DNA from: Dehalococcoidia bacterium
Lineage (GTDB): Bacteria > Chloroflexota > Dehalococcoidia > SZUA-161 > SpSt-899
Assembly: GCA_023271485.1 (NCBI GenBank)
Contig: JALPXT010000028.1
Coordinates: forward strand, 1-14,499
Length of the DNA: 14,499 nt
Reading direction: 5' to 3'
The notes beneath the pieces were generated by a model. That model saw only the letters and a list, made by a program, of their open reading frames with translations. It ran no database searches and was not told where the DNA came from. This document shows, piece by piece, positions 6,966 to 12,738 of the stretch; within the stretch, counting starts at the first letter, position 1; every line of letters begins with the position of its first letter. The position numbers were made by a program, and so were the translations under genes.

Positions 6966-8339
6966 ATGGCCATAAAAGAGTTCACCGTCAGGCAGGCAGC
7001 GAAGCGGATGCTCCCCTTGGTGAGCAGGATGTCGGATAAGGATTTGGAGAAAGTCCTCAGGGTAGCGGGAAAGTTCGCTCCCACTAAATTCTCCAGATCT
7101 ATGGTTAGCTCGCTGCAGGAGTTGTGCCACAAGCAGCACCCCACCATCGAGTTCTTCCGGAGATTTGTTCGTCAGGCAAACCCTCATGTGAGGGAGAGAT
7201 TGATGAACAGCTTTGTGATTAGAAACCACTGGTACGGGAGCGTGAGGCGTGAGGAGATAAGAAAAAAGGAAGGCCTGTCTGTCCCTAACACCTTTCTCAT
7301 TAGCCCCACCATGCGCTGTAACCTGCGCTGTGCTGGTTGCTATGCCGCTAATTACAGTATGAAGGATGACCTGGAGACTGAGGTCATCGACCAGGTGTTG
7401 ACAGAAGGGAAGGATCTGGGGATCTTCTTTGTGACTATTCTGGGTGGCGAGCCGTTCATCCGGCCAGACCTGTGGGACATTTACCGGCGTCATAGCGACA
7501 TTACATTTCACATTTATACCAACGGGACTCTCGTCAACAAAGAGGTGGCCGGGAAGCTGGCGGAGCTGGGCAACGTGATTATCATCTTCAGCCTGGAGGG
7601 CTTTGAGGAGGAAACAGATGCCCGGCGGGGCAGGGGAGTCTTCCAGAAGGTAATGCAGGGAATGGATAACCTGCGGGAGGCAGGGGTAATATTTGGGTAT
7701 TCCGTAATGGTTACCTCCCAGAATGTGGGGACCATTATCAGCGATGAATTTAACGACATGCTCATTGAGAAAGGTTGCCTCTTTGGCTGGCATTTTCTCT
7801 ATATGCCCTCAGGGATTGACCCCGATGTCAGCTTAATGCCCACCGCCGAGCAGCGAGAGTTGATGAGACTACGGGGGGCTCAGCGCATCCGCGAGGAGAA
7901 GCCAATCCTGGTTTTCGACTTCTGGAACGACGCCCCCTTTGTTGGTGGCTGTATCGCCGCTGGTCGCCACTTCTTTCACATCAATTCACACGGCGATGTA
8001 GAGCCCTGTATTTTTGTCCATCTAGCAACTGACAATGTCAAGCAGAAAAGTTTGAAAGAGATTCTTAACTCGCCTTACTTCAGGGGAATCAGGTCCCGCC
8101 AGCCATATTCATACAGTGGTAACCTCTTGCGCCCATGCATGATTATCGATCACCCCCATGTGCTTCGGGAGGTTTGCGCTGAGTTTCGCCCCTACCCTAC
8201 TCACGAGGGTGCCGAGACACTGGTCACCACCCTCTGTGGTGAATTGGACAGATACTCGGCGGAGGCAGCCAGGGTGTTGGATGCCGCCTGGGAGCGTGAC
8301 TTTGTCTCCCGGGGATTCATACCTCCAGATGTAATATGA
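6966..8339 (+). CDS. Radical SAM protein with SPASM-like C-terminal cysteines
   Basis: 457 residues. The SAM-binding [4Fe-4S] motif is CNLRCAGC (C118, C122, C125), followed by GGEP (160-163), which contacts SAM, and FHIYTNGTLV (181-190). The C-terminal part has C329, C348 (SHGDVEPCIF), C391 and C404, in the manner of SPASM/Twitch domains that hold auxiliary clusters. Residues 1-105 form a helical N-terminal region without a family I can name. GGAGGAG lies directly before the ATG. It follows the CAT tRNA by 67 bases with no terminator between. The substrate is unknown: no peptide precursor, sulfatase or cofactor gene lies beside it, so a role in peptide modification is only one possibility. 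The last bases overlap a recombinase remnant on the other strand. Confidence 0.9.
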   Translation: MAIKEFTVRQAAKRMLPLVSRMSDKDLEKVLRVAGKFAPTKFSRSMVSSLQELCHKQHPTIEFFRRFVRQANPHVRERLMNSFVIRNHWYGSVRREEIRKKEGLSVPNTFLISPTMRCNLRCAGCYAANYSMKDDLETEVIDQVLTEGKDLGIFFVTILGGEPFIRPDLWDIYRRHSDITFHIYTNGTLVNKEVAGKLAELGNVIIIFSLEGFEEETDARRGRGVFQKVMQGMDNLREAGVIFGYSVMVTSQNVGTIISDEFNDMLIEKGCLFGWHFLYMPSGIDPDVSLMPTAEQRELMRLRGAQRIREEKPILVFDFWNDAPFVGGCIAAGRHFFHINSHGDVEPCIFVHLATDNVKQKSLKEILNSPYFRGIRSRQPYSYSGNLLRPCMIIDHPHVLREVCAEFRPYPTHEGAETLVTTLCGELDRYSAEAARVLDAAWERDFVSRGFIPPDVI

Positions 8340-8592
8340 GCAGGGAAAGGAAAAGGGGCTCCGCCGCCATCTCCCCATCTGTTTGATTCCGTGCCAGCCG
8401 CAGTTCATCTTGGCGACCTCTTAGTTGCTTGATTCTGGGAGTCAGGTCGTCCAGGTCAAGCTTTCGTGTTTCCAGCGCCTCGTAGAGCGGGGAGAGCCTG
8501 CTTCACACATCCCTCAGTGCAGCATCAATGGGATCTCGCACTAAAGTCCTTTCCCTTATCAGGTTTCGGAGGTACGTTCGGAATGATCTTGC
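8340..8592 (-). pseudogene. Remnant of a large serine recombinase (C-terminal coiled coil)
   Basis: Reading the minus strand from 8592 in one frame gives RTYLRNLIRERTLVRDPIDA, then ALRDV, a TGA stop (8505-8503), and then SRLSPLYEALETRKLDLDDL followed by TPRIKQLRGRQDELRLARNQ. The second part closely matches the well-known linker of serine recombinases (LYEALETGKLDLDDLAPRIKELRxRQ). The catalytic N-terminal domain and the zinc ribbon are absent, two stop codons lie just upstream (8593-8598), and the frame runs on only to a stop at 8317-8319 inside the radical SAM gene. It is a decayed piece of a former mobile element. The assignment rests on remembered family sequence, not on a search. Confidence 0.6.
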
Positions 8593-9133
8593 CTATCAAT
8601 AGTCGTTCAGTATATAATAGAAACCGAACCAGACAGATGAAACTGATGGGGCCACGTCCTGACAATGCTAAATCACAGGTACGGCCCCTGGCCCGATAAT
8701 TGAGCCTGTAAGCGGCCATCGGTGGAGCAAGCCCAATGAAAGAAGTGCTTGACTGCCAGGCAAAGAGCTTCTTCCGGCGGCGACCGTATGAGAAACAGGC
8801 TTGCCCGCAAAAGCTCCCGCATGTTGCCCCCCTGGTGATTATCCACACCTCTACCTATGTGAGTGTTCAGCCGTCACCTGTTAACTGTCCGTTTTCAGAT
8901 GAATGCTTACAAGAATGTTGCCAGTCCTGTAATCCTGTCGAAAGAATCTCACGAAGAGGCGGTTACGAATAAGCAAAGGGAGGTTCCAAGATGACCGTTA
9001 GATTGAGAAGATCCGGCAAGAGGATAAAATCTTGTTATCGAGGTGAAAGGATGTTGTAAAGCAGCAACTGTTATCCACGAAGAACTAAGGAGGGATTCAA
9101 CTATAGTTCTTTGCAAAAAGATTTAAAATAAAG
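8593..9133. other. Gene-poor stretch with isolated signals
   Basis: No recognisable gene. Visible items: a promoter-like pair TTGCCT (8589-8594) and TATAAT (8613-8618); an imperfect 12-pair hairpin 8648-8688; an open frame of 78 codons at 8736-8972 with several late cysteines and a GGAG 8 bases before the ATG, but no family resemblance; a 22-codon basic reading frame at 8991-9059 with a GGGAGG site 7 bases upstream; and an 8-base inverted repeat AAGAACTA / TAGTTCTT (9080-9087, 9104-9111). Together with the neighbouring recombinase remnant this looks like a decayed insertion. Confidence 0.5.
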
Positions 9134-9316
9134 GTGACGACTCAGGTTCAAAGTTCCGGGGTTCACAGTTAGCGTGTAGCGAATAGCATGATCTGTGATG
9201 TGTGACCTGTTAAGCGTGTAGCGTGAAGCCTGAAGGTAGAACCCTGAGCCGTGAACCTGGAATCGTGAGCCCCTCGCCCTGCGGCCGGGGCCAGGCCTGG
9301 CAACCTGACTCGTTAC
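9134..9316. repeat. Word-repeat element with terminal inverted repeats, copy 2
   Basis: The left end GTGACGACTCAGGTT (9134-9148) and the right end AACCTGACTCGTTAC (9302-9316) are inverted repeats matching at 13 of 15 bases. Inside are degenerate words (gttcaaagttccggggttca, two copies of agcgtgtagcg) and, at 9278-9300, CCTGCGGCCGGGGCCAGG followed by CCTGG, a block shared with the element at 11098-11230. It carries no gene and lies directly before hicBA, so it could supply part of that promoter region. Confidence 0.65.
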
Positions 9317-9348
9317 TGAAAAGCAAGAATATAAGGGGGAAAGGAAAA

Positions 9349-9627
9349 ATGAATGCCTTAAAGACAACCATAGAGTTTTGGAGAGAGGGTAATCTCTATA
9401 TAGCTCGCTCTCCCGAATTAGACATGGTGGCTCAGGGGAACTCTCTAGAGGAAGCGAGGCAGAATCTCCTTGAAGTCATTGAGATCCAATTTGAAGAAAT
9501 GAAAGAGCTAGGCACACTGGAGGAATTCTTATTGGAAGCGGGTTATGACCTGGAGGGAGGCGTGACGGGATCTAAAAGAGAGATTATTAGCTTTGACAAG
9601 TCTTTTGTGAATCTGTCGAGAGTGTAG
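9349..9627 (+). CDS. hicB: HicB-like antitoxin
   Basis: 92 residues. The N-terminal part shows the HicB partial RNase H-like fold pattern: a strand (TTIEFWREGNLYIARSPEL), DMVAQGNSLEEARQNLLEVI (an acidic turn followed by the helix typical of HicB) and a long helix with IQFEEM. There is no clear C-terminal DNA-binding domain, as in short HicB forms. It is expected to bind and block the RNA-cleaving HicA and to repress the operon. The ATG at 9349 is preferred, with GGGGGAAAGGA just upstream; the open frame extends back to 9223 but only through the word repeat. The stop codon is one base before the hicA start, so the two are translationally coupled. Confidence 0.82.
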   Translation: MNALKTTIEFWREGNLYIARSPELDMVAQGNSLEEARQNLLEVIEIQFEEMKELGTLEEFLLEAGYDLEGGVTGSKREIISFDKSFVNLSRV

Positions 9628-9628
9628 T

Positions 9629-9862
9629 GTGAAACGGATAATTCCTACGGACTGGCAAACACAAGTCAAAATCTTCGAGGAATTTGGTCGCACCTTTAGG
9701 CGACAAAAAGGGGACCATTTGATTTATCATCACTCCCAGGCTAAGAGGGCTGTAGTAATCCCGAAATATGAAGAGATTGGCGTGGCTATCATAAAGAGTA
9801 ACATGAGGACAGTGGGCATGAGCAGAGAGGAATACTTGAAGTTGCTGGAGAAAGTTAGATAA
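9629..9862 (+). CDS. hicA: HicA-like mRNA interferase toxin
   Basis: 77 residues from a GTG start one base after the hicB stop (TAGTGTG). HicA toxins are small dsRNA-binding-fold RNases that cleave mRNA when free of HicB. Visible pattern: FGRTFRRQKGDHLIYHH, with H30 as the likely catalytic histidine, then KRAVVIPKYEEIGVAIIKSN, and a C-terminal helix with MSREEYLKLL. This matches the 'S/D-H-xxY ... vPxH-ei..gtl..Il' pattern of the family. K47-Y48-E49 stands where family members often have a second His. Gene order is antitoxin first, a common arrangement. The protein appears intact. Confidence 0.85.
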   Translation: MKRIIPTDWQTQVKIFEEFGRTFRRQKGDHLIYHHSQAKRAVVIPKYEEIGVAIIKSNMRTVGMSREEYLKLLEKVR

Positions 9863-9987
9863 ACGCTCAGCCCGGACGTAACTAGAATGACAGAGGAGCA
9901 GGCATCATCAGATGCCGACAAGAGAGACAGGTTATTCGCATTTGAGCATGCTCATTCGGCTGAGGATGCTTACTGAAAGGAGGTTAA

Positions 9988-10239
9988 TTGACTTCTACTC
10001 GACCCCAGGTCATAGAGGGCATCTATCAAAAAGGGGTGATCAAACTTCTGGACAAAGTTGGCTTAAGAGAGAACGAGCGAGTAAGAATGCAAATCCTTCA
10101 TGGGGAGCCCCAGAAAACCCCGCCGGAGGGGGAGGTGATTTCTCTACGTGGAATCTGGAAGGGTGCTAGAATCAGTGATGAGAGCATTGAAGAGGCAAAG
10201 CACATTTGGGAGAGAGGGATTGAGAAACAAATCGGGTAA
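9988..10239 (+). CDS. DUF104 (AF2212-like) antitoxin, no toxin partner seen
   Basis: 83 residues from a TTG start with a strong AAAGGAGG site (9976-9983) 4 bases upstream. The N-terminal strand pattern VIEGIYQKGVIKLLDKVGLR followed by ENERVRMQI is the typical DUF104 core, and the acidic helical tail (DESIEEAKHIWERG) is typical of the toxin-binding end. Members usually precede a PIN-domain RNase; here none follows in the 117 bases before the next gene. The stop codon TAA (10237-10239) is part of the boundary word GTAACTACTCAGG (10236-10248), so the 3' end may have been altered by the repeat. Confidence 0.78.
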   Translation: MTSTRPQVIEGIYQKGVIKLLDKVGLRENERVRMQILHGEPQKTPPEGEVISLRGIWKGARISDESIEEAKHIWERGIEKQIG

Positions 10240-10249
10240 CTACTCAGGT
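10236..10249 (+). repeat. Isolated boundary word of the intergenic repeat family
   Basis: GTAACTACTCAGGT is identical to the left end of the element at 11098. It covers the stop codon of the DUF104 gene. What follows to 10356 is not the usual word core but shows small repeats of its own (ggttagactgaagggg / gattaggctgaagg; GGACACG twice near 10292-10310). Confidence 0.6.
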
Positions 10250-10365
10250 AGGTTAGACTGAAGGGGATTAGGCTGAAGGAAGGGGGACTTCCGGACACGG
10301 GCCACGGACACGACAGGGAGCGTTGGAACCAGATGAAGGATTCTTAAGCGGAGGGTGTGATAACA

Positions 10366-10665
10366 ATGCCAAAGGTGACCGACATAGGAGAGCTTATCGT
10401 TCAAACGCCGGAGGTGCGCGGGGGACGGCCACGGATCGCTGGAACCGGTGTCACGGTCCAGCGCATTGTGGGGTGGTACAAACTGGGGTTGAGCCCTGAG
10501 GAGATCGCAAACCGTACCGGGCACCTGTCACTGGCACAAGTATATGCTGCCCTGGCTTATTACCATGCCAACCGGGAAGAGGTCGAATACGACATTGCTG
10601 TTGAAGAAGCTGAGGCCAAAACACTCGAACGGGGGCATATTCGCTTCGTTCAAGACGATTCATGA
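10366..10665 (+). CDS. DUF433 antitoxin
   Basis: 99 residues. Core motif GGRPRIAGTGVTVQRIV (19-35) followed by YKLGLSPEEIANRTGHLSLA (38-57), a winged or simple helix-turn-helix pattern typical of DUF433 proteins, and an acidic C-terminal helix likely to bind the toxin. The ATG at 10366 is chosen because GGAGGG (10350-10355) lies 10 bases upstream; an in-frame GTG at 10357 is only 1 base from that site. The stop overlaps the start of the next gene (ATGA), so the two are coupled. DUF433 with DUF5615 is a recurrent toxin-antitoxin pairing. Confidence 0.85.
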   Translation: MPKVTDIGELIVQTPEVRGGRPRIAGTGVTVQRIVGWYKLGLSPEEIANRTGHLSLAQVYAALAYYHANREEVEYDIAVEEAEAKTLERGHIRFVQDDS

Positions 10666-11021
10666 CAATTCATTTGTACATCGACGAAGATGCGATGGAT
10701 CAGGACCTGGTTCGCTCATTGCGAGCGCGTGGTGTAAATGTGACCACAGCTCTGGAGGAGAATATGATTGAGCGAAGTGACCAGGCCCACCTGGATTACG
10801 CAACGGCGCTCGGGCGGGCCCTCTTTAGCTTCAATGTTGCTGATTTCTATCGTCTCCACGAAACTTATCGATCCCAGGGCAAGTCGCACGCTGGCATCAT
10901 CGTCGCGCGTCAACAGCATTACTCCGTGGGACAGCAGATGCGTCGCCTGCTGAAACTGATTGGCACTAAATCGGCAGAGGAAATGAGAAATCAGGTGGAG
11001 TTTCTCACCGCTTGGGGGTGA
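10662..11021 (+). CDS. DUF5615 PIN-like toxin
   Basis: 119 residues. PIN-like fold: an N-terminal strand with acidic cluster HLYIDEDAMDQDLVRSLRAR (4-23; D8, E9, D10), E33/E34, D40, and FSFNVADFYRLH (55-66) corresponding to the 'T.D.DF' motif, with D61 kept and N58 where an acidic residue is often found. The C-terminal half (SHAGIIVARQQHYSVGQQMR) fits the 'hpGIi...' strand and helix of the family. It overlaps the DUF433 gene by four bases and has no ribosome site of its own. It is thought to be an RNase-like toxin held by the DUF433 partner; activity is not proven for this family member. Confidence 0.83.
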   Translation: MTIHLYIDEDAMDQDLVRSLRARGVNVTTALEENMIERSDQAHLDYATALGRALFSFNVADFYRLHETYRSQGKSHAGIIVARQQHYSVGQQMRRLLKLIGTKSAEEMRNQVEFLTAWG

Positions 11022-11070
11022 GAGCGATCAAATAGTCAGGAATGACACTGCTGTGGGGGCTGTGCCTGAC

Positions 11071-11112
11071 AACTTGAGTAGTTACTTAAGTTTTGACGTA
11101 ACTACTCAGGTT
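11071..11112. repeat. 15-base inverted repeat of the boundary word
   Basis: AACTTGAGTAGTTAC (11071-11085) and GTAACTACTCAGGTT (11098-11112) pair at 14 of 15 positions around a 12-base loop (ttaagttttgac). This is two head-to-head copies of the repeat boundary word. There is no T tract after the stem. A further inverted pair GTCAGG / CCTGAC (11035-11040, 11065-11070) lies just upstream. Confidence 0.7.
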
Positions 11113-11230
11113 CACAGTTCGCGGTTGATGGTTCAAGGTTCACACATCACAGTTCACGCTACACGCTAATTCCGAACCCCGGAACTTGGAACCCCTGGGC
11201 CTGCGGCCGGGGGCAGGCCTGAGCAGTTAC
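11098..11230. repeat. Word-repeat element with terminal inverted repeats, copy 3
   Basis: The left end GTAACTACTCAGG (11098-11110) and right end CCTGAGCAGTTAC (11218-11230) are inverted at 12 of 13 bases. The core is a mosaic of words (ggttcacagttcgcgg, gttcaaggttcac, acgctacacgct) ending in CCTGCGGCCGGGGGCAGG followed by CCTG (11200-11221), nearly the same as in copy 2. It is non-coding and ends about 40 bases before the ribosome site of the propeller protein gene. Confidence 0.68.
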
Positions 11231-11284
11231 CTCCAGGGAAATGAATAGGGGGAGGCGCCAGGAATCTTCAGGGAGGTTTTGATC

Positions 11285-12733
11285 ATGAAAAGGGTCACCC
11301 TATTGCGGGGTGGGGTGGCAGTGGTGCTTATGGTTGCCGCGCTGGTAACGGCGTTCCCTTTCCCTCTCGTAGGCGTGGCCGCGGCTGACGAGACCACAGA
11401 GCGAGCGCCGGCAAAGGAGTGGAGCCGCACATTTGGCGGCGCAGAATATGATCGGGGCCTCTCAGTCCAGCAGACGGACGACGGGGGATTTATCATAACC
11501 GGAAGGACAGAGTCTTTTGGCGCAGGCGGGTGGGATGTCTGGTTGATAAAGACCGATTCTCAGGGGAATAAGCAGTGGAGCCGCTCATTCGGCGGCGCAG
11601 ACTGGGATTGGGGCCACTCAGTGCAGCAGACGGATGACGGCGGGTTTATCGTAACCGGAAGCACAGAGTCTTTCGGCGCAGGCGGGTGGGATGTCTGGTT
11701 GATAAAGACCGATTCTCAGGGGAATAAGCAGTGGAGCCGCACCTTCGGTGGCGGAGATAGTGATCGGGGCAACTCAGTCCAGCAGACAACTGACGGCGGA
11801 TTTATCATAACCGGAGGGACATGGTCTTTCGGCGCAGGTTGGGGTGATCTCTGGCTGATAAAGACCGATTCTGAGGGAAACAAGCAGTGGAGCCGCACGT
11901 TCGGTGGCGCAGACTGGGATCGAGGCCGCTCAGTCCAGCAGACGGATGACGGCGGATTTATTATAACCGGACGGACAGGGTCTTTTGGCGCTGGTAGGGG
12001 GGATCTCTGGCTGATAAAGACCGATTCTCAGGGGAATAAAGAATGGAGCCGCACCTTTGGTGGCGCAAATTTGGATATAGGCCACTCAGTCCAGCAGACG
12101 GACGACGGCGGATTTATCATAACCGGAATGACACGGTCTTTTGGCGCAGGTCTTACTGATCTCTGGCTGATAAAGACCGATTCTCAGGGGAATAAAGAAT
12201 GGAGTCGCACCTTTGGTGGCACAGACTGGGATACAGGCCACTCAGTCCAGCAGACCGATAATGGCGGGTTTATCATAACCGGAAGAACACGGTCTTTTGG
12301 TGCAGGTGAAAATGATCTCTGGCTGATAAAGGTTGCATCACGAGAAACAGTAATCGGTATAGTTGAGGAAGCTCCCAAAGTGATCCAAAAGGAGAGAGAT
12401 AAAGGGTTCGATATGGTCCGGGCAGAGGTTCTTCTTCTGCAGGCTGAGCAGGCACTTGAGGATGCAGATTATATAAAGGCATTTGAGGTGGCAAGAAAGG
12501 CACGGTCTCTTGCCATGGACCTCGATCAAGATGGCGTGGTCAACTATAGAGACTTTGCACCGACGATCAATAACAATCACATCTACATGGGGGCACTTGC
12601 TTTTGCCGTGATCCTGTCAATAGGCATTTTTTCTTACGGGCGAAAGAAGAAGGCCGAGAAGGAGGAGATTGAAGGGAAAAAGAGAGCGATTCTTGAGATG
12701 ATAGATGAGGTTGTAAATCAAGGCAGGAGGTAG
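11285..12733 (+). CDS. Membrane-anchored six-repeat propeller-like protein, putative sensor
   Basis: 482 residues; GGGAGG (11271-11276) lies 8 bases before the ATG. A signal peptide (1-34, ending VAAA) is followed by six repeats of exactly 52 residues (W46 to about 357). Each starts W-S-R-(T/S)-F-G-G and contains SVQQT-DGGFI-TG, SFGAG and DLWLIKTDSQGNK. Six units of four predicted strands suggest a six-bladed beta-propeller. A helical segment (about 360-410) follows, then an EF-hand-like loop DLDQDGVVNYRD (412-423; D412, D414, D416, N420, D423), one transmembrane helix (about 433-452) and a basic cytoplasmic tail. The repeats should therefore lie outside. The kinase gene starts 5 bases after the stop, with its ribosome site in the last codons of this gene, so the two are co-expressed. 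The ligand is unknown. A purely structural surface protein is the alternative. Confidence 0.85.
   Translation: MKRVTLLRGGVAVVLMVAALVTAFPFPLVGVAAADETTERAPAKEWSRTFGGAEYDRGLSVQQTDDGGFIITGRTESFGAGGWDVWLIKTDSQGNKQWSRSFGGADWDWGHSVQQTDDGGFIVTGSTESFGAGGWDVWLIKTDSQGNKQWSRTFGGGDSDRGNSVQQTTDGGFIITGGTWSFGAGWGDLWLIKTDSEGNKQWSRTFGGADWDRGRSVQQTDDGGFIITGRTGSFGAGRGDLWLIKTDSQGNKEWSRTFGGANLDIGHSVQQTDDGGFIITGMTRSFGAGLTDLWLIKTDSQGNKEWSRTFGGTDWDTGHSVQQTDNGGFIITGRTRSFGAGENDLWLIKVASRETVIGIVEEAPKVIQKERDKGFDMVRAEVLLLQAEQALEDADYIKAFEVARKARSLAMDLDQDGVVNYRDFAPTINNNHIYMGALAFAVILSIGIFSYGRKKKAEKEEIEGKKRAILEMIDEVVNQGRR
11420..12355 (+). repeat. Six tandem 156-bp coding repeats
   Basis: TGG codons opening each unit lie at 11420, 11576, 11732, 11888, 12044 and 12200, a constant 156-base period with no insertions or deletions. 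Nucleotide similarity is high in the second half of each unit (e.g. the stretch starting at 11537 equals that at 11693 for about 45 bases), with variation concentrated in the codons after FGG and after SFGAG. Confidence 0.95.
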
Positions 12734-12738
12734 AATTG

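Noticed and set aside
6855..7793. 312-codon open frame on the minus strand
   Set aside because: It lies antisense to the radical SAM gene and ends inside the tRNA; no family pattern, low-complexity antisense composition.
8525..8848. 107-codon minus-strand open frame in the gene-poor region
   Set aside because: It overlaps the recombinase remnant in a different frame, has no ribosome site, and shows no recognisable domain.
8736..8972. 78-codon plus-strand open frame with late cysteines
   Set aside because: A GGAG site is present, but composition and lack of any known pattern make coding doubtful; noted only within the gene-poor stretch.
9887..9976. 29-codon frame between hicA and the DUF104 gene
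   Set aside because: No ribosome site and no family resemblance; most likely spacer or decayed sequence.
11420..12355. Regularly spaced 156-base repeats considered as a CRISPR or satellite array
   Set aside because: Units are contiguous, in frame and encode a propeller-like repeat; there are no spacers.
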